A model generated the notes under the pieces. It did not search any database. It saw only the letters and a program-made list of their open reading frames with translations, and was not told the DNA's origin. A DNA stretch of 64,000 nt. Origin: Marinifilum sp965230805 (lineage in GTDB: Bacteria > Bacteroidota > Bacteroidia > Bacteroidales > Marinifilaceae). The DNA is taken from contig NZ_OZ246019.1 in the NCBI RefSeq assembly GCF_965230805.1, positions 682,001-746,000 on the forward strand, written 5' to 3'. Each line of letters opens with the position of its first letter. The stretch's first letter is position 1. Of the stretch, positions 54,611-64,000 are shown one piece after another. Both the position numbers and the translations under genes were made by a program.

Positions 54611-55921
54611 TTATTTCTTTAATTTTGTATCCATCAATTGATTTGCCATAGCAGCTCCAATTAATGATTCAAGAGGTGTTTTTCCATTCTTGCCATCATT
54701 GCCGGTAATCATTACATCCGGGAATCTAATTTTGGCTATTTCTTTAGCAACACCAATTGCAATTTCTTTTTCTATCTGTGCTCTTTCTTGTGGTGTTAAA
54801 CCTGCAGATACTAACTTCGCATTCTGATACGATTCAGCATCAGCAGCAACCTTTTTGGCTGCAGACTTCAGCTTCTCGGTTTCAAGCGCAATGGCGGCAA
54901 GGCGTTTATTTGTTTCTTCTTGTTTTAATTTTGTTTCAATGGAAATAAGCGCTTTTACCTGTTCCTTTTCCTGGGCTACACGTTCGGCTGCTTTATCTCT
55001 CTCTCCTTCTGCTACAATACGAGCTTGTGCATCTTTCGCTGTCTTGATTTTCTGTTGTTCCAATTGTCTTTTTGCCGACTCGTCGCGTTGTGCTTCTAAT
55101 CGTTTTTTAAATACTGCTTCAAGGATAACATCATCAACAATTACCTGAGCTACAATAATGTTATTCTCATTAATATCATGAGGGATACGAATGAATTTTC
55201 CATTTTCATCTTTTCTCTTCTTAACCTCGTAGCGTGTTTGAATCTCTTTAATTTCACGATTACTGTCTTCAATTGATGATACAATGGTATCGCGATACTC
55301 AAGCTTCTCAACACTATAAGCACCATCTTTTAGCTGATCTTCGATAGCTACCCTAAAGTCGGATGCAGAACCAGAAATGTAATCCTGTGCTGCAAACATG
55401 TATCCAGTATTCGACACAACCTCTCGAACCGTAGGGATTAATGTGTTGTATGCTAAATTTTGTAAGGATCTAAACTCAATTGCCATTTCAATGAAAGATT
55501 CTTTATCGGTTGGTAACTGGAAACGAGTTGATAATTTAGCTGAAGCTGTAACCTGATCGATAAATCGAATCGGAATTGGATTCATCACCCCCTCAATATC
55601 ATCATTCTTCTCGCCTTTACTTACAACTTTTACATCGATATACTTTTGCCAAGGGATAATTTTTGCAAATCCTCTCCACTTAATTCCCTCTGTCATTACT
55701 GCATTTTTGCTTCCATTAGGATAAACAACAAAGTACTGATATCCAGGTTCTGCCCAAAAAAATAGAAATGGCAAAAGTAGCATAATAACACCTGTTCCAA
55801 TTACTCCGAGAGAGAATTTGGCTGTAAGCTTCGCAAAAGTTTGTGACTTACTTACTAACAATGGTTTCAAAAACAGCATTGCCAATCCTGCTAATACGAT
55901 AATAATTCCTAGTACAATCAT
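54611..55921 (-). CDS. SPFH/Band 7 domain membrane protein
   Basis: The 436-aa protein has two N-terminal hydrophobic segments (IVLGIIIVLAGLAMLFL and LGVIGTGVIMLLLPFLFFW). A Band 7/SPFH domain (~75-290, with VISNTGYMFAAQDYISG-like VREVVSNTGYMF) and a long Lys/Glu/Ala-rich coiled coil (~290-390) follow. Such proteins oligomerise into membrane scaffolds and often guard proteases such as FtsH. The C-terminal GNDGKNGKTPLESLIGAAMANQLM is not a known domain to me. Monocistronic. Confidence 0.85.
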   Translation of the reverse strand: MIVLGIIIVLAGLAMLFLKPLLVSKSQTFAKLTAKFSLGVIGTGVIMLLLPFLFFWAEPGYQYFVVYPNGSKNAVMTEGIKWRGFAKIIPWQKYIDVKVVSKGEKNDDIEGVMNPIPIRFIDQVTASAKLSTRFQLPTDKESFIEMAIEFRSLQNLAYNTLIPTVREVVSNTGYMFAAQDYISGSASDFRVAIEDQLKDGAYSVEKLEYRDTIVSSIEDSNREIKEIQTRYEVKKRKDENGKFIRIPHDINENNIIVAQVIVDDVILEAVFKKRLEAQRDESAKRQLEQQKIKTAKDAQARIVAEGERDKAAERVAQEKEQVKALISIETKLKQEETNKRLAAIALETEKLKSAAKKVAADAESYQNAKLVSAGLTPQERAQIEKEIAIGVAKEIAKIRFPDVMITGNDGKNGKTPLESLIGAAMANQLMDTKLKK

Positions 55922-56113
55922 AAATTAATTTGGTTTAATTGATTATTAAAATTCAAGCACCAAAGTATAATTTATAATCGACAATATTGGTGTTTTTATG
56001 TTCGTTTTCGATTAAGACGATTTCTACACCGTGAAATTTGATTTTTTACATGATATTTTTTAACCATTCTTATAACAATGGTAGGCCATGATGTTTTCAA
56101 ATTGATAAAACCC

Positions 56114-58705
56114 CTATATACTCCTAAACACCAAACCTTCATTATCTGCATCTACGAATATCTTTTGGTTGGCTGTAATTTTTTCGGATAGTATCTGCTT
56201 CGACAGTTCATTTAAAACTTGTTTTTGCAACACTCGTTTAATTGGCCTGGCACCAAATTGTGGATCAAACCCAAGCTTTCCCAGGTATTCAACTGCCGAT
56301 TCACTTAAATTAATAATAATATCATTTTTAGTTAGCATTTTCTGAACAGCCATAAACTGCAACTGCACAATTCTTTTAACCTGCTCTCTATCCAGAGGAG
56401 TAAACACTATTGTTTCATCAATTCTGTTCAAAAACTCGGGTCGAATACTTTTCTTCAAAAGTTCCAGCACCTCAGTTCTGGCCTGCCACAACATTTCACC
56501 TTTATTGCTTTCATTCATCCTCTCAATTTTCTCTTGAATCAGATGAGATCCAACATTCGAGGTCATGATTACAATTGTATTTTTAAAATCAACTACCCTT
56601 CCCTTGTTGTCTGTTAGTCTTCCATCATCCAGTACTTGCAGAAGAATATTAAAAACATCGGAATGCGCCTTTTCTATTTCGTCTAATAACACAACAGAAT
56701 AAGGTTTTCTTCTAACCGCTTCTGTTAGTTGTCCACCCTCATCATAACCAACATATCCCGGAGGAGCACCAATTAACCTCGAAACCGAATGGCGCTCCTG
56801 ATATTCCGACATATCGATACGGGTCATCTGGTTTTCATCATCGAACAAGAATTCAGCCAATGCTTTAGCAAGTTCGGTTTTCCCAACCCCTGTTGTACCC
56901 AGAAATATAAATGATCCAATGGGTCTTTTTGAATCCTGCAATCCGGCTCGGCTTCTGCGCACAGCATCAGAAATAGCAGTGATCGCTTCCTCTTGCCCTA
57001 CAACTCTTTTGTGTAGCTCTTCCTCCAGCGACAACAACTTTTGCCTCTCGCTCTTCAGCATCCTGCTAACAGGAATACCTGTCCAACGCGAAACAACCTC
57101 AGCAATATCATCATTTTTAACTTCTTCTTTGATCAGAGCATCAGAATTCTGATTCTGCTTAAGCTTGTCATTTAGACGATCAATTTCTTCTGCAACTTCT
57201 TTCAACTTGCCATATCGAATTTCTGCTACCCTTCCATAATCTCCCTCACGTTCGGCTTTTTCGGCATCATATTTAAGAGCCTCCATCAACTCCTTGTTCT
57301 TTTGAATTCCTTCGATCACTTCACGTTCAGCCTCCCATTTGGCTCGATATTTTAACCGTTCATCGTTTAATTCTGCAATTTCCCTGGCCAACTCATCTTG
57401 CTTTTTCGAATCTCCTTCACGCTGAATGGCCAATTTTTCAATTTCCAATTGCTTGATTTTTCTCTCAATCTCGTCTAATTCTTCAGGCAAGGAGTTCATT
57501 TCCAAACGAAGTTTTGCAGCTGCCTCATCAATCAGATCAATTGCCTTATCCGGAAGGAAACGATCCGAAATATAACGTTGAGACAATTCTACTGCTGCAA
57601 TAATTGCTTCATCTCGAATTTGAACCTTATGATGATTTTCGTAGCGTTCCTTTAATCCTCGAAGAATAGAAATGGCACTAAGCGTATCAGGTTCATCAAC
57701 CATGACTTTCTGAAAACGACGTTCTAGTGCTTTGTCCTTTTCGAAATACTTTTGATACTCACTCAAAGTGGTTGCACCAATTGCACGCAAATCGCCACGA
57801 GCCAAAGCTGGTTTTAAGATATTGGCAGCATCCATAGCCCCTTCTCCTTTTCCCGCTCCTACCAAGGTGTGAATTTCATCGATGAAGAGTACAAGCTCCC
57901 CATCCGATTCAACAACCTCTTTCACTACCGATTTCAAACGCTCTTCAAACTCTCCTTTGTATTTAGCTCCGGCTACCAATGCCCCCATATCCAAAGAAAA
58001 TATCTTCTTATTCTTTAGGTTTTCAGGAACATCACCTTTAATTATGCGATGAGCCAACCCTTCAGCTATAGCTGTTTTTCCAACTCCCGGCTCACCAATC
58101 AGTATAGGATTATTTTTGGTTCTACGCGATAAAATTTGTAGAATTCTTCTTATTTCCTCATCCCTTCCAATTACTGGATCCAATTTCCCATTTCTTGCTC
58201 TTTCGTTTAGATCCACCGCAAAACGACTCAACGAATTAAAGGTATCCTCAGCGGTTTGAGAATCAACTTTTGCACCTTTTCGTAAATCTTTAATTGCAGC
58301 AGAAAGATCCTTTTCGGTAATCCCATTATCCTTAAAAAGTTGAGCAATCTGATCCTTCCCGCTTAAAAGGGAAAGCATTATATGCTCTATGGAAACAAAC
58401 TGATCGCCCATTTTACCTGAGACACTTACTGCATTTTGCAACACAGCACTCGACTCTCTCGACAAGAAAGGTTCGCCTCCAGTTACCGTAGGCAAAGATT
58501 CAAGAATTTTGTCAAGAACCGCATTGAAATTCTGTAGGTTGACACCCAGTTTATTCATTAAAAATACAGCTAGATTTTCGCCTTCCGCCATGATCCCTTT
58601 CAACAAGTGAGCAGTTTCGATGGCCTGTTGCTGATTTCCCTGAGCAATCTGAAATGCTTTTTCGATTGCCTTTTGCGATTTAATTGTGAAATTATTGAAG
58701 TTCAT
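56114..58705 (-). CDS. clpB: ATP-dependent disaggregase ClpB
   Basis: The 863-aa Hsp100 protein has an N-terminal Clp_N repeat domain (1-145), AAA-1 with Walker A GEPGVGKT and Walker B LVLFIDEIHT, and a coiled M-domain (~405-530, RKIKQLEIEKLAIQREGDSKKQ). AAA-2 has Walker A GTTGVGKT and Walker B VVLLDEIEKAH, and the small C-terminal domain has LGFDPQFGARPIKRVLQ. It resolves aggregated proteins with DnaK. The M-domain separates it from ClpA/ClpC. Monocistronic, presumably heat-induced, though no heat-shock element was identified. Confidence 0.97.
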   Translation of the reverse strand: MNFNNFTIKSQKAIEKAFQIAQGNQQQAIETAHLLKGIMAEGENLAVFLMNKLGVNLQNFNAVLDKILESLPTVTGGEPFLSRESSAVLQNAVSVSGKMGDQFVSIEHIMLSLLSGKDQIAQLFKDNGITEKDLSAAIKDLRKGAKVDSQTAEDTFNSLSRFAVDLNERARNGKLDPVIGRDEEIRRILQILSRRTKNNPILIGEPGVGKTAIAEGLAHRIIKGDVPENLKNKKIFSLDMGALVAGAKYKGEFEERLKSVVKEVVESDGELVLFIDEIHTLVGAGKGEGAMDAANILKPALARGDLRAIGATTLSEYQKYFEKDKALERRFQKVMVDEPDTLSAISILRGLKERYENHHKVQIRDEAIIAAVELSQRYISDRFLPDKAIDLIDEAAAKLRLEMNSLPEELDEIERKIKQLEIEKLAIQREGDSKKQDELAREIAELNDERLKYRAKWEAEREVIEGIQKNKELMEALKYDAEKAEREGDYGRVAEIRYGKLKEVAEEIDRLNDKLKQNQNSDALIKEEVKNDDIAEVVSRWTGIPVSRMLKSERQKLLSLEEELHKRVVGQEEAITAISDAVRRSRAGLQDSKRPIGSFIFLGTTGVGKTELAKALAEFLFDDENQMTRIDMSEYQERHSVSRLIGAPPGYVGYDEGGQLTEAVRRKPYSVVLLDEIEKAHSDVFNILLQVLDDGRLTDNKGRVVDFKNTIVIMTSNVGSHLIQEKIERMNESNKGEMLWQARTEVLELLKKSIRPEFLNRIDETIVFTPLDREQVKRIVQLQFMAVQKMLTKNDIIINLSESAVEYLGKLGFDPQFGARPIKRVLQKQVLNELSKQILSEKITANQKIFVDADNEGLVFRSI

Positions 58706-58876
58706 ATTGCATTTGATTTTTAGTCCTTTTTATACTCCATCCGTTTTCAATTCATTTGCCATTTCTTAAAAACTGAAACATTGTCCGCTTACATGCAAAA
58801 TATACTGTCAACTTGTCATGCCATTGTGGGTTTTCCTGAATAATTTTCATCCGTTTATAATCTTTTCCATTTGTTA

Positions 58877-58939
58877 GATGAAAGCCGCAAGATCAAAATA
58901 ATCATTATCTCATGTGTCTTTAACAATGCTCGTTTCATA
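58877..58939. repeat. Decayed copy of the long palindrome
   Basis: ATGAAAGCCGCAAGATCAAA on the left and AACAATGCTCGTTTCATA on the right match the outer parts of the perfect palindrome at 17642-17714. The inner right arm has been lost. Confidence 0.7.
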
Positions 58940-58987
58940 CTACACCAAATTAATTTTAAACAAACCCAATACATCAGAATGCATTTG

Positions 58988-59196
58988 AACCGAGCTTGAT
59001 AAAAAATATGCGTCCCAAGAAATCAGTTTTATACCAGCTTTGCTTTAAAAAACCTGAAAGAATATCGAGATATTTTGAACAAATTTTAATCTAAAGACTG
59101 GGTGAAGGTGATTTTGCGAAGCATTTTACAAGTTTGGGCATAAATTATTTCAAAGTCCCTGCAAACTGTGAGTATATTTTTAATCGAACTCGGGTT
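58988..59196. mobile_element. Older subfamily member of the AACGTGAG element, ~209 bp
   Basis: Termini AACCGAGCTTGATAAAAA and TTTTTAATCGAACTCGGGTT. The interior AGAATATCGAGATATTTTGAAC matches hairpin 1 of the young family but with AATATC/GATATT instead of AATAGC/GCTATT, a compensatory change. The second hairpin is largely gone. It is related to the left part of copy B. Confidence 0.6.
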
Positions 59197-59244
59197 TGTA
59201 TATATTTACCATGTAAAATTTAAACACACTCAAAAAAATACAAT

Positions 59245-59658
59245 ATGAAAGCAACAACAACTTGGACAAAAGGAATGTCATCGATAATTACAAACAACAG
59301 AGGTCACGAAATTACTATAGATCTGCCGGAAGCAAAAGGTGGAGACGATCTTGGTGCAACAGCCTTTGAAGTTTGCCTGATGAGCTACTCGGGATGTGTA
59401 AACACCATTTTTAATGTTGTGGCCAAAAAGATGCGCATTGAATTTAATTCCTTAATTGTAGATACAATCGGATCACAAAAAGACGGAGCACCTACTTTCA
59501 CTGATCTTGAAGTTGAACTAAAAATTGATTCTAAAGCCAGCGATAACAAAATCGAGAAGTGTCTTCAGCAAACCTTAAAAATGTGTCCTGTTGGGGTTCT
59601 TTTCCACCAAGCTGGTGTAAAAACAACTTATAAAATCGAGAAATTTCAAAAAGCGTAA
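59245..59658 (+). CDS. OsmC/Ohr family peroxide-reducing protein
   Basis: The 137-aa protein has the two redox cysteines in SYSGCVNTIF (about residue 52) and LKMCPVGVLFH (about 116), plus the conserved N-terminal TTTWTKGMS. OsmC-type proteins reduce organic hydroperoxides with dithiol donors. Subfamily (OsmC, Ohr or YhfA-like) was not determined, and the first Cys context fits the OsmC-like group. Single gene. Confidence 0.87.
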   Translation: MKATTTWTKGMSSIITNNRGHEITIDLPEAKGGDDLGATAFEVCLMSYSGCVNTIFNVVAKKMRIEFNSLIVDTIGSQKDGAPTFTDLEVELKIDSKASDNKIEKCLQQTLKMCPVGVLFHQAGVKTTYKIEKFQKA

Positions 59659-59832
59659 ACCTGCTTTACAACTCATAATTCATTAAACCCCTTGCCATTT
59701 GGTAAGGGGTATTTTTTGAATTCATTTTTAGCTTAAGCTTTTAACACATCTTTAACACCTGTTAGAACGTCTTACCGCTAACACTAAAAAAATAAAAGAC
59801 TAATTTGTGTTTTATTTAAAAATTGATAAATC

Positions 59833-60414
59833 ATGAAAAAGTTAATTGGATTATTAATACTACTAATCAGTTTTACAAGCTACGGTCAAAGAGAAAATAG
59901 TACGGTTAAAGTTGGCGATAAAGCACCAATGTTTAAGGCAAAAGATCAGCATGGAAATGTTGTGAAAAGTTCTGATATTTTAAAAAATGAGCAATTGATT
60001 GTTGTGTTCTACCGAGGCCAATGGTGCCCATTGTGTAACAAACACCTTTCTCACCTTCAAGATCATGTTGAAGATTTTAAACAAGCAGGTGCGCAATTGC
60101 TTGCAATATCTCCTGAAGTTCCGGTAAACGTAAGCAAAACAGTAAAAAAAACAAATGCCCATTACCCCATTTTGTATGACAAAGACAGTAAAATTATGAA
60201 AGAATATGCTGTTGAATTTATGCTCCCTGAAAATCTGCAAAAGAAATACAAAGGGTATGGAATAGATTTAACTGTAGCAAATGGAAACAACGACCAATTA
60301 CTACCCGTACCCGCGACTTACATCATTGGAAAAAACGGAAAAGTGAAATACGTTCACTACGATCCTGATTACAAGAACAGATCAAATGCCGAAGATATTT
60401 TGAAGCATTTGTAA
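59833..60414 (+). CDS. Exported peroxiredoxin-like protein
   Basis: The 193-aa protein has a signal peptide (MKKLIGLLILLISFTSYGQ). The thioredoxin fold begins VKVGDKAPMFKAKDQHGNVV, and the active site is VVFYRGQWCPLCNKHLSHLQDH with a CxxC motif. It closely parallels the lipoprotein at 17877-18641 (KAPDFTL..., YRGNWCPYCNLTLHALQEEL, RNRAEPSEL versus KNRSNAEDIL at the C-terminus), so the two are paralogues with different anchoring. Probable envelope thiol-peroxidase or reductase. Monocistronic. Confidence 0.85.
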   Translation: MKKLIGLLILLISFTSYGQRENSTVKVGDKAPMFKAKDQHGNVVKSSDILKNEQLIVVFYRGQWCPLCNKHLSHLQDHVEDFKQAGAQLLAISPEVPVNVSKTVKKTNAHYPILYDKDSKIMKEYAVEFMLPENLQKKYKGYGIDLTVANGNNDQLLPVPATYIIGKNGKVKYVHYDPDYKNRSNAEDILKHL

Positions 60415-60541
60415 CCACCTAAATTCGATTCTAATTTTTGAATTCTGAATACCAATTAAGTGCAGAAATACAAATGTAAAAGGCCGAAAGGAGCGCCAAG
60501 TCTAATAAAACCAAGCACTGGGAAAAGCAAAAATCCAGACC

Positions 60542-60570
60542 TGAGAGTCTCATTCAAAATGAGACTCTCA
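60542..60570. terminator. Perfect 13-bp inverted repeat between convergent genes
   Basis: TGAGAGTCTCATT / AATGAGACTCTCA with a 3-nt loop lies between the peroxiredoxin-like and GH47 gene ends. A U-tract is poor, so a bidirectional terminator is likely but not certain. Confidence 0.6.
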
Positions 60571-60676
60571 ATGGTTTATACCCTCACTCAAGAAAAAGCA
60601 TCAAACACCTTTGAGATGATAGACTTGTTCTCGTTGCAAGATTTGTATTGATTTGTATGCCAGCAAAATTCTTTTT

Positions 60677-62107
60677 TTACTCCAATCCCAGATTCGTTTT
60701 TACCTTCGCAGAATCAAAAGAATTTTTAGCAAAAGGATGAGCCTCTGTATTAAAAACATAATCATCTAAATTAAATACGCCGGTTTCTTTTGTGAAAGTC
60801 AGGTACAAGTACTTTAATGTTTCTGCAAAAAAGAATGTTGGCATATAATCTTTTTTCTCCATGGTTCTCACATCTTCAACTGATGAAAAAGCTATTTCGG
60901 TTCTACAATATTTTTTGATATCCGACCAATACTGATCAACCATGTTGTAAAACTTTTTCTTGCCAGTAATGTGATACAAGTAATAAGCCGACTCGATAAT
61001 TTCAGGATTTAGATCATATACAGGATATGTAGGTTCTTCTTGTTGATAATCGTAAATCATTGGTTCCAATCCGTATTTATTCCAAAGTTTGTTCCATGTA
61101 TCCTGAGTTTTTTCAGCTCTTCTCAAATCTCCATTTAAAGCAAGAATAGATTGGAAAAATGCGTCATACAAAGTAACCACCTTCGCCAACTGACGTCCCG
61201 TATGTGGATCGATACAATCTCGTTTGGCAGTATTCATATTAACACGACCATACCACAAAGTTTCTTCCGATTCATCAGCAACATAATTATTAATGGCCTT
61301 AATACTTTCATCCCACATTTTTTGCGAATCTTTATCTCCAAACAACAGCATACTTTTGTACAGATACTCATAGTATGAATCGGCTCCCGAACAAATGTGA
61401 GAATGATCATTTAACCACTCACCAGTCTCCACATCAATTAAATCGGCCACAAGATTAATGTCAGAGCGGCGCTCCCAAATGGCCATATTTGCTTTCTTAG
61501 CAGTTTGATAATAAATCGGGTCTCCGGTATAATAACTTAATATCCCCAACTCAAGCATATAAGAAGCTGCTTCGGCCAAGTTAATCTTGCTCCCCTTTGT
61601 TTCCCCCGTTTTTAGGTTTACCCAGTAATAAGGCAATCCTGTAGGCGAATCAAAGGCTTTTAGCATTCTCTTCCCAAAATCCTCAGCCTTTAATAAAAGC
61701 TTTGGATCGTATGTATATTCATACATCGCAAGTAAACCACCCATAATTCGGATATTTACCTCAAAAGTTTTCACGAACAAATCTTTGTCCCAACTAATAC
61801 TATCAATCACATATTTCTCAACTTCTTTAGCCTGCTCGTCCAACCCCATTACTTTCATTGTACTATAGGCATCAATTGGTGAAATATGCAAGGATTCTTT
61901 ATACCAATTCTGATAAGATTTAGATAAAGGCAGTAACACATCATGCCCCCATGCATATTTTTTGTATGCCTCCCAGCTTCGCACAAATTCCATTTTTACT
62001 TCTTCGGCCAAAGGATTCATCTTTATTTCGTCCTTTTTAGCTTGTTTGGCTTGACAAGCTGAAATAACCAAAGCAATCATTCCGATTAAATAACTTAGCT
62101 TTTTCAT
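60677..62107 (-). CDS. Glycoside hydrolase family 47 lipoprotein (class I alpha-1,2-mannosidase-like)
   Basis: The protein is 476 aa from the ATG at 62107 (MKKLSYLIGMIALVISAC, lipobox Cys). The 12-codon extension to 62143 is rejected. GH47 features are EFVRSWEAYKKYAWGHDVLLPLSK near the N-terminus, GGLLAMYEYTYDPKLL, INLAEAASYMLELGILSYYTGD, HICSGADSYYEYLYKSMLLFGDK, EPTYPVYDLNPEIIESAYYLYHITG, MPTFFFAETLKYLYLTF and a final NTEAHPF with the Thr that coordinates Ca2+. It trims alpha-1,2-mannose from N-glycan-type or mannan oligosaccharides at the cell surface. GH47 is mostly eukaryotic, with scattered bacterial cases. A GH92 gene lies directly upstream on the same strand. Confidence 0.88.
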   Translation of the reverse strand: MKKLSYLIGMIALVISACQAKQAKKDEIKMNPLAEEVKMEFVRSWEAYKKYAWGHDVLLPLSKSYQNWYKESLHISPIDAYSTMKVMGLDEQAKEVEKYVIDSISWDKDLFVKTFEVNIRIMGGLLAMYEYTYDPKLLLKAEDFGKRMLKAFDSPTGLPYYWVNLKTGETKGSKINLAEAASYMLELGILSYYTGDPIYYQTAKKANMAIWERRSDINLVADLIDVETGEWLNDHSHICSGADSYYEYLYKSMLLFGDKDSQKMWDESIKAINNYVADESEETLWYGRVNMNTAKRDCIDPHTGRQLAKVVTLYDAFFQSILALNGDLRRAEKTQDTWNKLWNKYGLEPMIYDYQQEEPTYPVYDLNPEIIESAYYLYHITGKKKFYNMVDQYWSDIKKYCRTEIAFSSVEDVRTMEKKDYMPTFFFAETLKYLYLTFTKETGVFNLDDYVFNTEAHPFAKNSFDSAKVKTNLGLE

Positions 62108-62294
62108 GATATTTAAACTTTTCTTAGTTGTGGTATATTCCAAACAATTGGAGACTCGTTTTTAATAAAAACTGGTAATAAATCAGATTACAATAATCAT
62201 AAACCAATCGAGCTGAGAATTTAAATTTTGCCGATTAAATTTTATTTAATTCCCAATTAATTCCGGAAAGATCAAAATATTTGATGTTAATCAG

Positions 62295-64000
62295 TTAATT
62301 GATTAGGATTTCATCCACAAAAATCCAATGCTTTCTACCTCCTGCCATATGCCAATCGGGAATTGGCCCATTCTTAAATTTCACTTTAATGAATCTACAT
62401 TTTACTGCTTGGAATTGAATTGATGGTCTTACAATAAATCTGCGTTCATCTTCGGGAGAGTCCATGCTAATATTTTTTATCAAATGATAGTTTTCCTGAT
62501 CGTTAGAAACGTAAACTTCAATCTTATTAGGATTAAAAATCCATGCCCCCGGATAAATTAAAATTCCTGGTTTAACTTCTGAAATACTTCTTGTTGTACC
62601 AAGATCAATATCAACATTCATATCCTTTAAGTCAATCCCGGTCCAGAAACCATCGTTAAAAGTGGTCGAACCAAATCCTCCATCCAATAACAAAACACCT
62701 GTTTTATTCCCATAGCCAATATCATTGCCTTCAACAGTTACTTTTGGATAACCAGTCTCGGCATTAAATGGGATTCCCTTTAAATACTGTACTATAAAAG
62801 TTCCACTTTCTTTCAAGCCTTTTTTAAATGCTTTAGCCTTTACCATCGCATCTTTTCGAATTTGTACAGGATGTTCATATTTTTGAGATTTCAGATTCGG
62901 TTCAGATCCATCGATGGTATATCTAATTTCAGCTCCTTCAGTATTGCATAACAGCTCAACCCATTTACTTTTTTCGAAACTAAAGGTAGAGTCATTGCTG
63001 TAAGGCATTAACACCTGTTTTTCTTCATGAAGCTTATAATCATCCAAGGATTTCATCCCGTACATTTCTTCCAAATCAGCCTTAGCATTACCCCAATTCT
63101 TATTGGGTTGATTGCCCATTTCAAAAACCAATTCTCCTCCATTTTTTATTTGTTGATATGTGATAAATGGCTTAGTGTATTCTTCACCATTAAATTTTGC
63201 AGATTGTATGTAAACATTCTGATCGGAATTGTTTTTTGCTACAACTGTAAACACATTGCCATTTTCAAGATTGATACTAGCTTTTTGATATGCGGGCGAA
63301 CCAACCTGATACTGGTTGCTTCCCGGACAAACCGGATAAAAACCTAATGCGCCAAAAATATACCAAGACGACATTTGGCCTAAATCATCATTATTATTTA
63401 AACCTGCCGGATGATCATGATAAAAACGAGTAAGTATTTCTCTTACTCTTTTTTGAGTTTTCCACGGCTGGCCAGCATGAACATACAAATAAGGCATCTG
63501 GTGCGATGGCTCATCACCATGCCCATATTTGCCAATAAAACCAGAAATATCTACATGCTGCGAACCTCCAATCTCTGTTGTATCTGTAAATATTTCGTCC
63601 AACCATGAAGCAAACTTGTGGTATCCTCCATGCAAGCGAATTAAATAGCCCATATCATGCGGTACATATGAAGAATATCCCCAAATGTTTCCGGATACAT
63701 AGTTATGCACCAGTCCGTCCCATTTGCTCATATCCACCTCAACCAATTTCCCATTCTGAAGTTTTGGCAGCAGATAGCCCGACTTCCTATCAAACAAATT
63801 TCTATATCCTTTCGATCTTTGCCTGAACAAGTGCATATCATCATTTTTAGCAAGCTTACGAGCTACTTGACTGATACACCAATCGTAATAATTGTATTCT
63901 GTTGTTTTCGAAACAGAGCTACCAATTTTGCCTGGTACAAAATCCATTTTGATATAGTAGTTCATTCCATTAACATCGTAGGTATTGCTATGCTTTTCCA
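62295..64000 (-). CDS. Glycoside hydrolase family 92 alpha-mannosidase, 5' end beyond window
   Basis: The frame stays open through position 64000, so the start is not in the window and at least 568 C-terminal residues are seen. The GH92 core contains YNYYDWCISQVARKL, GHGDEPSHQMPYLYVHAGQPWKTQ (catalytic Glu in the DEPSHQ segment) and LGQMSSWYIFGALGFYPVCPGSNQYQVGSP. Two C-terminal additions follow: a chitobiase/LamG-like segment with YTIDGSEP (~residue 350 of the visible part) and a galactose-binding-like beta-sandwich ending KHWIFVDEILIN. It is a Ca2+-dependent exo-alpha-mannosidase, acting with the GH47 187 bp downstream, probably one polysaccharide/glycan-utilisation unit. Confidence 0.93.
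   Translation of the reverse strand, partial: EKHSNTYDVNGMNYYIKMDFVPGKIGSSVSKTTEYNYYDWCISQVARKLAKNDDMHLFRQRSKGYRNLFDRKSGYLLPKLQNGKLVEVDMSKWDGLVHNYVSGNIWGYSSYVPHDMGYLIRLHGGYHKFASWLDEIFTDTTEIGGSQHVDISGFIGKYGHGDEPSHQMPYLYVHAGQPWKTQKRVREILTRFYHDHPAGLNNNDDLGQMSSWYIFGALGFYPVCPGSNQYQVGSPAYQKASINLENGNVFTVVAKNNSDQNVYIQSAKFNGEEYTKPFITYQQIKNGGELVFEMGNQPNKNWGNAKADLEEMYGMKSLDDYKLHEEKQVLMPYSNDSTFSFEKSKWVELLCNTEGAEIRYTIDGSEPNLKSQKYEHPVQIRKDAMVKAKAFKKGLKESGTFIVQYLKGIPFNAETGYPKVTVEGNDIGYGNKTGVLLLDGGFGSTTFNDGFWTGIDLKDMNVDIDLGTTRSISEVKPGILIYPGAWIFNPNKIEVYVSNDQENYHLIKNISMDSPEDERRFIVRPSIQFQAVKCRFIKVKFKNGPIPDWHMAGGRKHWIFVDEILIN

Larger units (their letters stand above)
58706..59244. other. Intergenic region between clpB and osmC with two decayed elements
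   Basis: This divergent region should contain the promoters of both genes. It holds a decayed copy of the 17642 palindrome (58877-58939) and an old-type AACGTGAG relative (58988-59196). No further gene was found. Confidence 0.5.

Noticed and set aside
60460..60651. 63-codon frame after the peroxiredoxin-like gene
   Set aside because: It spans the perfect inverted repeat at 60542-60570, shows no similarity, and has no plausible start signal.

Overview
The window is AT-rich and reads as the chromosome of an anaerobic or facultatively fermentative member of the Bacteroidota, most likely a marine Marinilabiliales-type organism. Several features point there. Start sites mostly lack Shine-Dalgarno sequences, and TAnnTTTG promoter boxes recur. 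Lipoproteins, outer-membrane barrels, TolC/HlyD exporters, PD40/SPOR and TPR envelope proteins are common. A trimeric [FeFe] hydrogenase, butyrate kinase and a complete citrate-lyase operon indicate fermentation. The species call is inference. No rRNA, tRNA, CRISPR array, prophage or intact transposase was seen. Most genes are on the minus strand.

Layout: 0.2-5.2 kb holds a cNMP-domain histidine kinase, a porin-like barrel, a C1 aminopeptidase and a cytidylate-kinase-like protein. 5.3-9.5 kb (+) holds a TPR protein, rarA and kdsA. 10-13.5 kb is the hndA-hndC-hndD hydrogenase operon. 13.9-15.2 kb is a split ThrE-type exporter. 15.6-18.6 kb holds a 42-bp minisatellite, an S41 peptidase, a perfect long palindrome and a peroxiredoxin-like lipoprotein. 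19.3-21.9 kb holds butyrate kinase and a serine hydrolase. 22.4-25.0 kb is a cyclic-nucleotide-gated K+ channel with a membrane class III cyclase 11 bp downstream. 25.2-31.9 kb is a TetR-controlled ABC-2/HlyD/TolC export operon, followed by a large FtsX-type permease. 34.7-38.4 kb is serC-serA-DUF1015, with a four-helix-bundle pseudogene inserted and DUF1015 frameshifted by a 16-bp duplication. 39.6-42.6 kb holds gcvT and a PD40/SPOR protein. 42.9-45.3 kb (+) is an Hpt/STAS/response-regulator-PP2C signalling operon. 45.9-51.4 kb is citDEF-citXG-citC. 52.8-62 kb holds an ADP-dependent sugar kinase, an SPFH protein, ClpB, OsmC, a second peroxiredoxin-like protein and a GH47. A GH92 mannosidase runs off the right edge.

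The most distinctive signal is non-coding. A family of ~267-bp elements has AACGTGAGTTCG termini, 4-bp A/T target duplications and two internal, mutually related hairpins. There are six long copies, one 17-bp deletion scar and several decayed relatives, placed between genes and twice exactly at stop codons. Other unusual items are the channel/cyclase module (the cyclase has non-canonical substrate residues), a bacterial ADP-dependent sugar kinase, a group II intron fragment between 42-bp direct repeats, a TetR operator array and palindromic tandem repeats.
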